A stretch of DNA of 64,000 bases from Streptomyces sp. SCUT-3 (GCF_014083985.1 NZ_CP046907.1:1-64000), one strand, 5' to 3'; shown: positions 1 to 9,261, counted from the first letter of the stretch. The notes: generated by a model not told the origin, from the sequence alone. Program-made: numbers and translations.

Positions 1-413
1 GCGAGGCACCGCCGAGCCATCCCGTCCCCGGCGCAGCGCAGCGCTCCTCCCGGTCACCGCACGTCGCCCCCTACGCCCCGCTCCCACACCCCATCAGGCA
101 CAAGCACAGGGCAGACGTAAGGTGAGTCAGAGTTCCCGACAGCGTGGAAAACCGCCTCTGAGCTGCGGAAATGCCTGTGGTGGCCGCGCGGGGCCGGTAC
201 CCCAAAGACCACCCCGGTCGGAGCCCCAGTCGACACCGTGCAGGACACCCCCAAAGGGAACCCCAAAGCAGCCCGGTCCGCAGGCGGGCCGCGGAGGCGG
301 GCCGGTGGCAGGATCGCAGCCGTCACGGGGAAGCGCCGACAGGCCGAGGGCGAGGCGTCCCGGAGGCTGAGGGGGAAGCAGGATGGGACCTGATCTTGCT
401 GGAGTGCGGCACC
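1..413. other. No gene recognised
   Basis: Short open frames exist on both strands, but none has a ribosome site, a recognisable motif or convincing composition. The stretch leads into the small membrane-protein gene that starts at 414. Confidence 0.4.
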
Positions 414-832
414 ATGGATGACAACCCGTCAGTGCCGTCTCCTTGCCGGCAGAACGGCGGGCGGAGGAACGGGGAGGGTGCCCATGGCACGGCATGGAAG
501 ATCACGGTGATCGTGGTTGCGGTGGCGGGTATCGCCTCGACACCACTGGTGTGGCTGCTGGACGACCCGGACACCGGGCAGCTGGTCGGCGCCTCGGTCC
601 AGGCCGCTACCGGCATCGCCCGCCCTGCTGTGGGCCCTGCTCCAGCGGCCCCAGGCGCCGGGGCCGCAGGACACAGCCGTCGACACCGGAGCGGCCCGGG
701 CCACCGGCGGAGCCAGCGCGAGCGGTGTACGTCGGCCCGGCGGCACCGGGGCGGTCCGCGCGGCCGAGCGGACCGGGGACGCCACCGCGCACGGCCCCGC
801 AGCCACGCCAGCACCGCATCGACCACAGCTGA
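414..832 (+). pseudogene. Small one-TM membrane protein, frameshifted
   Basis: The reading starts at ATG 414 with a polar N-terminus, then a hydrophobic helix (ITVIVVAVAGIASTPLVWLL), then the phrase DPDTGQLVGASVQAATGIA. Near 622 the sense continues in another frame (ALLWALLQRPQ) because of an extra C, followed by a Gly/Ala/Thr-rich tail. Further slips near 790-815 are needed to reach the likely end HRIDHS and the TGA at 830-832. It lies 73 bases before the STAND NTPase gene on the same strand, so it is probably that protein's membrane partner; this is inferred from position. The breaks may be real decay or base-calling error. No function is claimed. Confidence 0.45.
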
Positions 833-905
833 CCCTCGTCATCCGCCCTTCCGTGCTCTGCTTTTTCATCCTGTTTTGTTCCGTTTTGGAGAAGGTCGTT
901 CTGTC

Positions 906-3477
906 ATGAGGTTCCGCAAGCGCCGGCCCGCGCCCGAAACCGGACCCCAGGACTACCGCGATGTGCCGGTGCCGTCGGTGACCGTCACCGACACCGGTGC
1001 CGCCGTCGCCGAGGACGGTGGTACGGCGGTGACCGGCCACCGCGGCCCGGTACCCGAGCAGAGCGGCCCCGTCGGCCAGGCCCGGTGCAGGTGGCCCGCA
1101 GCGGGTCGGCCGGCGCTTCGCACGGCAGCATCGCCGTCACCGAGCCTTGAGCGTCGGTGGCGACCTGACCGTGAACCCGGCACCGGTGCCGCGGGAGCCG
1201 ATCTCCTGGCCGGTACTGATCGGCACCGTGCCGACCGAACCCTCCGCCTTCCAATCCCGCACCGATCTGCGCGAGAGGATCGACCGCGCGTGGGCCGACC
1301 ACACTGCGGTGGTGCTGACCCAGGTCCTGGCCGGCGGCGGCGGGGTGGGCAAGTCCCATCTGGCCGCCGCCTGTGCCCGCCAGGCCCTGGCCCAGCGCAC
1401 CGACCTGGTGGCCTGGGTCGATGCGAGCCAGGCCGACCGGCTCCTCTCCGCCTACGCCCAAGCCGCGCTCCGCGTCCACGCCCCCGACGCCACCGGCAGG
1501 ACGCCGAAGCCGACGCCCAGGCATTCCTGGCCTGGCTGGCCACCACCGAGCGCACCTGGCTGGTCGTCCTCGACGACATCACCGACCCCACCGCCATCGG
1601 CCCGTGGTGGCCGCCGGCCCCGGCGGGTGGCGCCGGGCGGGTGCTGGCCACACCCGACGCCGCGACGCCCAACTGTCCCGGCGGCCGCACCGTGATCGAC
1701 GTCGACACCTACACACCTGCCGAGGCCGTCGCCTACCTGCGCCAGCGTCTCGCCGACGCCGCGCGGCGCACCTGCTGGACGAGCAGGCCAGGGTGCTGGT
1801 CGAGGAGCTGGGGTGGTTGCCGCTGGCCCTGTCCCACGCCACCGCCTACATGATCAACGAAGACATACCCTGCACCGACTACCTGCGCCTCTTCACCGAC
1901 CGGCAGCTGCGACTGGACCGGCTGCTGCCCGCCGGGGCCGACGGCGAGGGCTACGGGCGGCAGGTGACCACCGCGCTACTGCTCTCCCTGGACGCCGCCC
2001 AAGCCTGCGAACCCGCCGGCCTCGCTCTTCCCGCTCTGCGCCTGGCCGCCGTCCTCGACCCTGCCGGACACCCCCGAGACCTGTGGACCACCACCCCCGT
2101 CACCGAATACCTCACCACCCACCGCACCACACCCACCGAAACCGAACCCACTGGCACCGAGGCCGGGGCCGGGCCGGGGCCGGGGCCGGGGCCGGCCAGG
2201 GTGGGGAGGGCGCCGACCAGGCCGAGCTCCAGGAGAGGGTCGATGCCGGGCAGGCCCGGGCTGCACTGCGCGTCCTGCACCGCTACGGACTGCTCACCGA
2301 CGACGCCCGGGCCGGAAACCGGGCCGTGCGGCTGCACGCCCTCACCGCCCGCGCCACCCGCGAAACCACCCCGACGCCGACACCCCCGCCATCGTGAGAA
2401 CGGCTGCCGACGCTCTTTACGAACTATGGCCCGCAGAAGATCACAGCGACTGGGACCTGGCCGCCAGCTTGCGTGCCAACACCGACGCCCTGGCCGGTCA
2501 CGCCGCGGACCACCTGTGGACCCCCGACGGCCACCCCGTCCTCCACCGGGCCGGGCGCAGCCTTCTCAACGCCGGCCTGTACGACGCCGCGGTCACCTAC
2601 TGGGAACGTCTGGCCGCCCAGGCCGAGCGGGTCCTCGACCCGACCACCCCCACACCCTCAACACCCGCAACAACCTCGCCACCTCCTACCGGCAGGCCGG
2701 GCGCACCACCGAGGCCATCGCCCTGCTCGAGCAGGTCGCCGCCGACCGCGAGCGGATCCTCGGCCCCGACCACCCCCACACTCTCGGCGCCCGCGGCAAC
2801 CTCGCCAGCTCCTACTGGCAGGCCGGGCGCACCAGCGAAGCCCTCGCCATCGAGGAGCAGGTCGCCGCCAGCAGCGAGCGGATCCTCGGACCCGACCACC
2901 CCCACACCCTCAACACCCGCAACAACCTCGCCACCTCCTACCGGCAGGCCGGGCGCACCACCGAGGCCATCGCCCTGCTGGAGCAGGTGGCCGCCGACAG
3001 TGAGCGGATCCTCGGACCCGACCACCCCCACACCCTCGGCGCCCGCGGCAACCTCGCCGCCTCCTACTGGCAGGCCGGGCGCACCAGCGAAGCCCTCGCC
3101 ATCGAGGAGCAGGTCGCCGTCGGCAGTGAGCGGATCCTCGGACCCGACCACCCCGACACCCTCACTGCCCGCGGCAACCTCGCCGGCTCCTACCGGCAGG
3201 CCGGGCGCACCACCGAGGCCATCGCCATCGAGGAGCAGGTCGCCGCCGACAGCGAGCGGATCCTCGGACCCGACCACCCGACACCCTCGGCGCCCGCGCC
3301 AACCTCGCCACCTCCTACCAGCAGGCCGGACGCACCAGCGAAGCCATCACCCTGCTCGAACAGGCCGCTGCCGACAGTGAGCGGATCCTCGGACCCGACC
3401 ACCCCCACTCTGTGGTGGTGGTAGAGGCGCTGCGGGTTTGGGTGCGGGAGGGGAAGCAGCGGGGGCGTCGGTCGTAG
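906..3477 (+). pseudogene. STAND (NB-ARC-like) NTPase with TPR tail, multiply frameshifted
   Basis: It starts at ATG 906 (MRFRKRRPAPETGPQDYR). The sense hops between frames near 1080, 1500, 1765, 2200, 2392, 2640 and 3279. In order it encodes a basic/Thr-rich N-terminus, a P-loop (GGGGVGKS, about 1333-1356), a Walker B-like strand (TWLVVLDDITDP), a winged-helix-like region (EELGWLPLALSHA) and about six tetratricopeptide repeats of the NB-ARC/kinesin-light-chain type (GRTTEAIALLEQVA), ending at TAG 3475-3477. The intact family is a cytosolic, signal-triggered ATPase with a TPR sensor, often of unknown trigger, and some STAND relatives act in phage defence. With at least seven indels it cannot make a normal protein as read. 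Whether this is genuine decay or assembly error is open. Confidence 0.75.
2634..3400 (+). repeat. 126-bp coding tandem repeat (TPR units)
   Basis: About six direct copies of a 126-base unit encode the 42-residue TPR with the recurring words ERILGPDHPHTL, NLATSYRQAGRT and EAIALLEQVAAD. Units are almost identical at DNA level, alternating between two subtypes (GRTTEAI and GRTSEAL), so recent unit duplication or homogenisation is likely. A C missing from the last DHPDTL codons (near 3279) breaks the frame. Confidence 0.8.
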
Positions 3478-3938
3478 CGGGTGGTGGAGTGGGGGTGTCT
3501 TCGGTGAGGTCCTGGTCGAGCTGTCCCGTTTCTGCCCCGGCGCAGCGCAGTGCTCCCTGTTGCCGTGCCCTGCGTCTTCTGCCGGTGTGCCATCGCGGCG
3601 TCTGGGGCTTCGTGGGCGAGCGGGCCGGCGGACGGGCGGGGGCGCTTCCGTCGGCCCGGCGATCACCGACGACTGCGTCGGCCGGGCCCGTGTGGTGCTG
3701 TCGGACCGTTTCCCGATCAGCGTACTGACCGCCCTGCGCCGGGCCCGGCCGGCGCACCGGGCTCACTGCGGCGACAGTTGAGCCATGACCGTTCCCTCCA
3801 TGGCTGCGTCGTCGGGAGACCTGCGCACCGTGCCGCGCGCAGGCACCACCCCTCACCGCACCGTCGCCTTCGACGGCGGCGCGGTGGGCAGGATTCGGCC
3901 CGCGCCGGTGCGGCGGAAACGGACTGGTGAGCGTGTAG
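3478..3938. other. Intergenic, no gene recognised
   Basis: Between the end of the STAND gene and the terminator next to tpg there are only GC-rich open frames without ribosome sites or motifs. A faint stretch (ITDDCVGRARVVLSDRFPI, about 3662-3718, + strand) looks protein-like but is too short to assign. Confidence 0.35.
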
Positions 3939-3985
3939 AAAAGGCGGACGGGCCGGGGAATGCCCGGGGCCCGTTCGCCTTTTTT
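3939..3985. terminator. Rho-independent terminator hairpin, 3' of tpg
   Basis: The arms AAAAGGCGGACGGGCC (3939-3954) and GGCCCGTTCGCCTTTTTT (3968-3985) pair with a single G-T wobble. The run of T on one side and A on the other makes it usable from both strands. It lies 28 bases past the stop of tpg copy 1. Confidence 0.85.
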
Positions 3986-4012
3986 GTTGCTCGAATTCCT
4001 TGGGACGGAATG

Positions 4013-4570
4013 TCAGTAGGTGAGGTCGAGGTAGTCGATGTCGGTGAACTCCACGAGCAGGTCATGGGCGCGGCGGCCGACGTCTTGGAAGTACTGCTCC
4101 TGCAGGCCTTCGGCGACGATGTCGCGCAGTTGCTGCTCGGTCGCTCCGGTCGCCCGGGCGTGGAAGAGGCGGGCGGCGTAGGCGGGTGGGAGGTGTTGGG
4201 TGATGCGGCGGGTGCGGGCGTCGTCGGTGGTGCCGGGGGCGGCGGTGAAGCCGAACCGGGCCCGGGTCTCCACCGTGATGCCACCGGTGGTCGCGGCACG
4301 GGTGCGGGCATGCTTGCGGATACAGGGTTGCCAGTCCTTGCGGACCTCGGCCTCCAGGCGGGTGGCGACGGCCGGGGTGGGGTGCTTGCGCCGGCCGGCC
4401 AGGTAACGCTGGACGGTGCGCTGGGAGACGCCCAGGCGCTGCGCGACCGCCTTGGTGGAGCCCTTGGCCTGCTTGAGGAGGAAGCGCGTCTGCGCGGCCG
4501 CGGTCTTCGGAATCGGGCGGGTGAAGACCTCCTGATCGGCCTGGTCGAGGCTGTCGCCGATGATGCCCAC
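4013..4570 (-). CDS. tpg: Telomere terminal protein Tpg, copy 1
   Basis: It encodes 185 residues from GTG 4570 (VGIIGDSLDQADQEVFTRPI) to DIDYLDLTY, the size and ends expected for Streptomyces Tpg. Tpg is covalently attached to the 5' ends of linear replicons and primes the filling of the last Okazaki gap together with Tap. A helix-turn-helix-like segment is visible (TKAVAQRLGVSQRTVQRYL, about residues 38-56), then conserved ATTGGI, TRARFGFTAAPGTTDDAR and GLQEQYF blocks. The GTG start was chosen because it matches the 38493-39050 copy and has GGAG about 11 bases upstream. A dnaB fragment lies upstream on the same strand and a strong terminator follows. The reading frame is intact, so it is probably functional. 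Confidence 0.9.
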   Translation of the reverse strand: MGIIGDSLDQADQEVFTRPIPKTAAAQTRFLLKQAKGSTKAVAQRLGVSQRTVQRYLAGRRKHPTPAVATRLEAEVRKDWQPCIRKHARTRAATTGGITVETRARFGFTAAPGTTDDARTRRITQHLPPAYAARLFHARATGATEQQLRDIVAEGLQEQYFQDVGRRAHDLLVEFTDIDYLDLTY

Positions 4571-4619
4571 GGGCAGGAGTGCTCCTTTCTTGGGGCGGCT
4601 GTGCGGCCCGCAGAGCACC

Positions 4620-4992
4620 GATTTCCCTCCCGGTCGACTTGGGGGGTGCTGGGAGGGGATCTTGGGGCGTCCTGCGGGCCGTCGGGCGGCTTGTCGGGGG
4701 TGGTCAGGGGTGGGGCTATGTCGACGAAGCGGGAGTAGTGCAGCTGGGCGGCCACCGTGATGGTGGCGGTGGGGCCGTTGCGGTGTTTGCCGACGATCAG
4801 GTCGACCTCGCCGGCACGGGGGGACTCCTTCTCGTAGACGCCCTCTCGGTGGAGCAGGAGGACCAGGTCGGCGTCTTGTGCGATGGCGCCGGATTCGCGC
4901 AGGTCGAAGACCATGGCCAGGCCTCGGCCCTGCCAGTCATCGCTGACCGCGTACGGGATCTTGAGGCCACGAACGGCCCATGGCAGGCTCAT
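4620..4992 (-). pseudogene. DnaB-like replicative helicase, C-terminal fragment
   Basis: The minus-strand frame from 4992 contains DLRESGAIAQDADLVLLLHR, then EVDLIVGKHRNGPTATITV and HYSRFVDIAP, the hallmark end of the DnaB RecA-like domain (motif 4 and the C-terminus). The Walker A and N-terminal domains are missing. No stop occurs where DnaB normally ends, so the frame runs on into antisense of tpg codons. A matching N-terminal piece lies on the same strand at 8453-8690, which suggests a single dnaB-like gene broken up by insertions and deletion. It abuts the DinB fragment by a few bases. Confidence 0.75.
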
Positions 4993-4997
4993 GCCGC

Positions 4998-5375
4998 ATG
5001 TTCGATGATTTCGCGAAAGACAACCTGCACGGGAGACTGCGGCGGGACCGCGAGGCGCTGCTCTGGAAACTCGATGGCTTGTCTGAATACGACGCCCGCC
5101 GACCTTTGACAGCGACCGGGACCAACCTTCTCGGCCTGGTCAAACACGTGGCCACTGTCGAGGCCAGGTACTTCGGCGAGGTCTTCGACCGGCCTTCCTC
5201 GGAACCGCTGCCCCGGTGGCAGGACTCCGACGGCAGTGATCTGTGGGCGGCCGAGGACGAGACCCGCGATCAGATCGTCGGGTTCTACCGGCGCACGTGG
5301 GAACACTCGGACGCGACGATCACCGCGCTTCCCCTGGACGCCCCCGGCCACGTGCCGTGGTGGCCGGACCCTTAG
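4998..5375 (+). pseudogene. DinB/DUF664-type protein, truncated at the IS5-type element
   Basis: From ATG 4998 (MFDDFAKDNLHGRLRRDREA) the protein follows the DinB-like four-helix metal-binding fold of the DUF664 type: LLWKLDGLSEYDARRPLT, then NLLGLVKHVATVEARYFGEV with the first metal His, then DETRDQIVGFYRRTWEHSDATI. It ends at HVPWWPDP, where the stop codon is made by the target-site TTA and the first IS base. The C-terminal helices, including the second metal-binding His pair, are missing. These proteins are commonly linked to mycothiol or bacillithiol chemistry, but this copy is about 125 residues of an expected 170 or so. I did not find the rest beyond the IS, so part of it had probably been lost already. 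Confidence 0.7.
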
Positions 5376-6227
5376 AAGCCATCTCATTTGGCCCGGTAGG
5401 CTGCCGGCCGTGGTGGGAATGGTTGAGCGGCTGGTGCCGGACGAGTTGTGGGAGTTGTTCCAGCGGGTGGTGCCGGAGGCGCCGTCGCGGCCCCAAGGCG
5501 GCGGCCGGCGCCGGCACGGGGACCGTGAGGTGCTGGCCGCGATCATCTTCGTGGCGACGTCGGGCTGCACGTGGCAGCAACTGCCCGCGGCGTCGTTCGG
5601 GCCGTCCGGGGCGACGGCCCACCGCCGGTTTACCGAGTGGACCAAGGCCCGGGTGTGGGCCAAGCTGTACCGCCTGGTCCTGGACGAACTCGGCTCCCGC
5701 GGCGAGTTGGACTGGTCCCGGTGCGCGATCGACTCGGTGAACATGCGGGCGATGAAAAAGGGGACCTGACCGGTCCGAATCCTGTTGACCGGGGCAAGTA
5801 CGGCTCGAAGATCCACCTGATCACCGAACGGACCGGTCTGCCCCTGTCCGTCGGGATCTCCGGTGCCAACACCCACGACAGCCAGGCCCTGATCCCGCTG
5901 GTCAAGGGCATCCCCCCGATCCGCTCCCGCCGCGGCCCGCGCCGGCGCAAGCCCGGCAAGCTCCACGCCGACAAGGGCTACGACTACCGCCACCTGCGCC
6001 AATGGCTGTCCGGGCGCGGCATCCGGCACCGCATCGCCCGCAAGGGCGTCGAGACCTCGCAGCGGCTCGGTCGGCACCGCTGGACCATCGAACGGACCAT
6101 GGCCTGGCTCACCGGCTACCGGCGCCTCCACCGCCGCTACGAGCGCAAAGCCGAGCACTTCCTCGCCTTCACCAGCCTCGCCTGCACCCTCATCTGCTAC
6201 CGCAGACTCGCCAAATGAGATGGCTTC
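5375..6227 (+). mobile_element. IS5-family element (853 bp) with perfect 18-bp ends
   Basis: The perfect inverted repeats GAAGCCATCTCATTTGGC (5375-5392 and 6210-6227 in complement) are flanked by the direct repeat TTA (5372-5374 and 6228-6230), a 3-bp target duplication. Inside is one transposase in two overlapping frames. The element looks complete and recently active. It lies at the 3' break of a DinB-type gene. Confidence 0.93.
5419..6218 (+). CDS. IS5-family transposase, made by -1 frameshifting
   Basis: The first frame starts at ATG 5419 (MVERLVPDELWELFQRVVPE) and carries the DDE-IS5 N-terminal part through ELDWSRCAIDSVNMRAMKKG. Near 5755-5762 the slippery run A5-G4 allows a -1 shift into the second frame: GKYGSKIHLITERTGLPLSV, then ADKGYDYRHLRQWL and RRWT-type TIERTMAWLTGYRRLHRRYE, ending at 6218. 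The catalytic Asp (CAIDS), second Asp (ADKGYD) and Glu (IERTMAW) are all present. The same A5-G run lies at the same codon in the other IS elements of this window, so the shift is programmed rather than damage. The product cuts and joins the element's ends. Confidence 0.88.
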
Positions 6228-6338
6228 TTAGACCGACAACCACTCACAACGCCGTCGATGACAACCAGCCCGCCTTGGTGACAGCTATCGTGCTTCGGCT
6301 CACATTTTCCCGTTGCTCGAATTCCTCGGGACGAAATG

Positions 6339-6578
6339 TCAGTAGGTGAGGTCGAGGTAGTCGATGTCGGTGAATTCCACGAGCAGGTCGTGGGCGCGGC
6401 GGCTGGCATCTTTGAAGTACTGCTCCTGGAGGCCTTCGGCGACGATGTCGCGCAGTTGCTGCTCACTCGCGCCGGTCGCCTGGGCATGGAAGAGGCGGTG
6501 GGCGTAGGCGGGTGGGAGGTGTTGGGTGATGCGGCGGGTGCGGGCGTCGTCGGCCCTGCGGGGACGGGGAGTGGTCAT
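6339..6578 (-). pseudogene. tpg C-terminal fragment with a new start
   Basis: About 79 codons from ATG 6578 (MTTPRPRRADDARTRRITQH) match the last third of Tpg: LPPAYAHRLFHAQATGASEQ, GLQEQYFKDASRRAHDLLVE and FTDIDYLDLTY. The DNA is nearly identical to tpg copy 1 from about 3986 upward, including the 3' flank, so this is a duplication of the tpg 3' end. The DNA-binding N-terminus is missing. The ATG overlaps the stop of the gene at 6575-6925 (ATGA), so the fragment could be translated by coupling. Whether the short protein does anything is unknown. Confidence 0.8.
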
Positions 6579-6925
6579 CGGACGGCTCCGGGACGGTCGG
6601 CGGCCAGGGCCAGCAGGACAGCGGCGGTGTCGGAGGCGGTGTCGGCCATGGCCTCCAGCGCGGCCAGGGCCCGGGCGCGCTGCTCGGTGGCGGCGCGCTC
6701 GTCGGCCTCTCGGCGGCGGGCCCGCTCGGCGCGGGTGCACGGCGCAGGGCCGCGGCGGCGGTCCAGGGCCTTGCCGCGTAGCGCGGCTTTGATCTGCTCC
6801 TGGGCCACCCGGGCTGCGGCCTCGGCCGCCGGATCCGCCGTCCGCTCCGCAGCAGGGACGGGGGCGGGCCGGCCGGAACGGCACGGCGGACAGTCATCGA
6901 CGGGCCGGCCGGGTGGTACAGGCAC
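6575..6925 (-). CDS. Small Ala/Arg-rich protein with CPPC motif, unknown function
   Basis: It encodes 116 residues (MPVPPGRPVDDCPPCRSGRP). A CPPC pair near the N-terminus could bind metal or form a disulfide. A long Ala/Arg/Glu-rich helical stretch follows (AERARRREADERAATEQRAR), probably coiled-coil, rich in AEAAARVAQEQIKAALRGKA. There is no signal peptide or membrane segment. The stop overlaps the start of the tpg fragment (ATGA), so the two are translationally coupled. Small proteins of this kind are common on actinomycete plasmids and integrative elements; that is only a general resemblance. Confidence 0.5.
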   Translation of the reverse strand: MPVPPGRPVDDCPPCRSGRPAPVPAAERTADPAAEAAARVAQEQIKAALRGKALDRRRGPAPCTRAERARRREADERAATEQRARALAALEAMADTASDTAAVLLALAADRPGAVR

Positions 6926-7372
6926 CGCTCGCCCTCGACCGGACCGTGGGAGGACGCGGCGTTGAGGTGCCGTCCTCTGCGTCGTGCGTCAACGCACTGG
7001 GGCCGAGCCCGGCCTCGGGGCTGGTGAGGTCGTATGTTGAGGTGTCGCGTATTCGCGGCCGAAGCCAGCAGCGTCAACGATGCTGAGTGAGTGGTCAGGG
7101 GTGACCTGATCATCCCCGTCGACAAGCGCAGGGGCCGAGCGCCCGGCGTCGCCAGGACCTGCCGTGCGCTCGGCCGTGCTCCTGGCCGTGGGACGGCCGA
7201 CCCTCCGCCAGGCCGAACATTACTGGTCGCCGGAGCGGCGCGGTGCTGTCATGGGTAGGGCGAGACGGCGTGGACGAGCAGGGCAGGGCCGCGGAGGCCG
7301 GCGTGCCGCACGTTGTCCGCCCGGGCGGTCCGGCTGCGGCCGCCCCGTCGCAAAGCGGAAGAGGCCGATGCC
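6926..7372. other. Intergenic, no gene recognised
   Basis: No frame has a convincing start or motif. A short hairpin GGTCAGGGGTGACC lies near 7094-7107. The ribosome site AGAGG of the CBS gene is at the right edge. Confidence 0.4.
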
Positions 7373-8017
7373 ATGCTGCACCGTCGCACGGTCGGTGACG
7401 TGATGACCGAGGAGGTCGTCACCCTCCGCCCCGACACACCGTTCCAGGAGGTCGCCGCGTTGCTGGACGCGAACGACATCGTCGCGGCTCCGGTCGTCGA
7501 CGACGACGGCGCCCCCGTCGGCGTCGTGTCCGCGTCCGACGTGCTGCGGCACGAGACCGGCATGCCCGATCCGCAGGGGCAGGACGGGAGCGACGAGCGC
7601 GCCTGGGGCAAGGCCCGGGCCCGGACTGCGGGCGCGCTCATGAGCAGCCCCGTCTTCACCGCCCGCGCCGACTGGACGATCCCCCGGGCCGCGCGGGAAC
7701 TCCGCAAGCGGCACGTCAAGCAGCTGCCGGTGGTCGGCGACGACGGGCTCCTCACCGGCATCGTCAGCCGCAGCGACCTGCTCGACGCCTTCGTCCGCCC
7801 CGACGTCGAGATCCGCAACGAGGTCGAGCAGGACGTCCTGGGGCGCATCCTCGGCCTGGACGAGGGCACCGTCGCAGTCGATGTCCGGGACGGGGTCGTC
7901 GCCCTGCGCGGTCACGTCCCGGAACCGCGTCTCGTCCCGGTCGTCGTGGGCCTCTGCCAGGGCGTCGACGGTGTCGTCGCCGTGGATGCCCACCTCGCCG
8001 CCACCCGGACGGGCTAG
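7373..8017 (+). CDS. CBS-domain pair protein with BON domain
   Basis: It encodes 214 residues from ATG 7373 (MLHRRTVGDVMTEEVVTLRP), with AGAGG upstream. The first CBS repeat (about residues 8-60: VAALLDANDIVAAPVVDDDG) and second (about 85-140: RELRKRHVKQLPVVGDDGLL) form a Bateman module that usually binds adenosine nucleotides. The C-terminus (GTVAVDVRDGVVALRGHVPE) is a BON domain, often membrane- or phospholipid-associated. Streptomyces carries many such CBS-CBS-BON proteins, often induced by stress or dormancy-type signals; no DevR box was identified here. The gene stands alone and intact among remnants, so it is probably cargo of the rearranged region. Confidence 0.85.
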   Translation: MLHRRTVGDVMTEEVVTLRPDTPFQEVAALLDANDIVAAPVVDDDGAPVGVVSASDVLRHETGMPDPQGQDGSDERAWGKARARTAGALMSSPVFTARADWTIPRAARELRKRHVKQLPVVGDDGLLTGIVSRSDLLDAFVRPDVEIRNEVEQDVLGRILGLDEGTVAVDVRDGVVALRGHVPEPRLVPVVVGLCQGVDGVVAVDAHLAATRTG

Positions 8018-8225
8018 AAGACTCATGAAAATCTTGGTGAGTGGCTGTCCGGCCGGAAGCCGGGCAGCCACTCCGGTCATCCGGTGGTCGTGCCGAGGTG
8101 CCAGGCGTTGTTGGTGTGGGTGAGACCGGGGTTGATCAGCCGGCGGAGACGCGGATGACTGTTCCATACCTGATTGCCCGATCGGGTGATTCACGGCGTG
8201 GTGCGCACCGGGACGGAGCGAGAGT

Positions 8226-8452
8226 TCAGGAAGTGGCCGTGCCGGGCGGGGTGTGGTCGTCACACAGGGCGCCCAGGAAGCGCTCGATGGGCACGTCGAA
8301 GGTGCGGGCGAGGGTGTGCCAGGTGGTGACACTGCCGGTGGTGCGGCCGTGTTCGAGGTCGATGAGAGTGCGCCGGGCAAGCCCGCTGCGGTCGGCGAGT
8401 TCGTCGAAGGTCCAACCGCGTTCGGCCCGCAGGCGCGCGAGCACGACGCGCA
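8226..8452 (-). CDS. XRE-family helix-turn-helix regulator (short)
   Basis: About 75 residues from a possible GTG near 8452: VLARLRAERGWTFDELADRS, then GLARRTLIDLEHGRTTGSVT, then TWHTLARTFDVPIERFLGAL. This is a complete Cro/C1-type HTH (helices about residues 10-60). The upstream codons are in frame with the tail of a DnaB N-terminal remnant, so the gene may be a chimera formed by deletion, or it may start independently at this GTG. It would be a DNA-binding repressor of unknown target. Confidence 0.6.
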
Positions 8453-8690
8453 GCGCAGCTTCGCGCGGTCGGCGACGATGGCGGCGTAGTAGCCGGCGTT
8501 GGCCGCGGTGGGGGGTGGCCTCGATCAGTTGGTGGAGGTAGGCGGGGCAGTCGAGGCGGGCCAGGTCGCCGCGGCGCCCCAGTTCGGCGGCCACGGTGAT
8601 CGGGTCGGCCGGCTCGTCCCGGCCGTCCAAACCGGTGATGGCGTCGTAGATCGTGGCGTGCGCCGGGCGGTAGAAGCCGGCGCTCCGGGA
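8453..8690 (-). pseudogene. DnaB-like helicase, N-terminal fragment
   Basis: The minus strand reads GFYRPAHATIYDAI, DEPADPITVAAELGRRGDLA and AYLHQLIEATP, the N-terminal DnaB domain. One extra C in a C run near 8510 then shifts the sense (TAANAGYYAAIVADRAKLR) into the next frame. Everything after the linker is missing; a short XRE protein follows directly. Together with the C-terminal piece at 4620-4992 it probably represents one ancient dnaB-like gene on this strand whose middle has been lost. Confidence 0.7.
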
Positions 8691-8800
8691 GCTTCGGTCT
8701 TTCCCGTGTCACCGGCCCTCCGGCCGCTTCCCCTCTACGGCAGGGTTCGGGTTCTGCGGCACCGGTTCGGTTCCGCACGTATGGTCGCGTCGGCATCGGC

Positions 8801-9148
8801 TCATGCGTCGGGTTCTCGCAGTTCGGTTATCTCACGGTCCCCGACCGTGATGCAGGTGAGCCGGGACGGCGCTTCCTCGTAACGCCAGTTGTCCGGGTCC
8901 GACAGGACGGAATCGACCTCGGGCGGTGGAATCTCCCGGCCCTTCAGGTCGGCGGGCCACTCCTCTCCTTGGAAGAGCTTGAGGAACCCCCGGGAGGACC
9001 ACTGGGAGATCAGCCTGCGGAAGACCGGGATGTGCTCGGTCCACTCCTTCTCGTCCTCGCTGCGGGTGTAGTCCGCCAGGATCATCCACAGCGACGACGC
9101 CTCACTGGCGTTGACGTACAGGCAGTACTCCTCGTCCGACCAATCCAC
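8801..9148 (-). CDS. Small acidic protein, unknown function
   Basis: It encodes 115 residues from GTG 9148 (VDWSDEEYCLYVNASEASSL) with GGAGG eight bases upstream, which fixes the start. The protein is acidic, rich in Trp/Glu/Asp (ADYTRSEDEKEWTEHIPVFR) and has no signal peptide or membrane segment. I do not recognise the family. The composition and isolated setting resemble the orphan immunity-type proteins common in Streptomyces arms; this is only an impression. Confidence 0.65.
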   Translation of the reverse strand: MDWSDEEYCLYVNASEASSLWMILADYTRSEDEKEWTEHIPVFRRLISQWSSRGFLKLFQGEEWPADLKGREIPPPEVDSVLSDPDNWRYEEAPSRLTCITVGDREITELREPDA

Positions 9149-9261
9149 GACCTGCCTCCAATTTCTTCCTGCAGCGCGCCCCTTCCGGAAGGTGGCCCCT
9201 CCGGAGCCCCGTCCCTTCGTGGGGCGGGCGAAGCAGCATCCACGATCATCCCGGCAATGGT

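Noticed and set aside
2634-3400. Regular direct repeats resembling an array
   Set aside because: The 126-bp units encode TPR motifs without spacers; this is not a CRISPR array.
3785-4738. 317-codon plus-strand frame
   Set aside because: It is antisense to tpg copy 1 and a dnaB fragment and only reflects their codon pattern.
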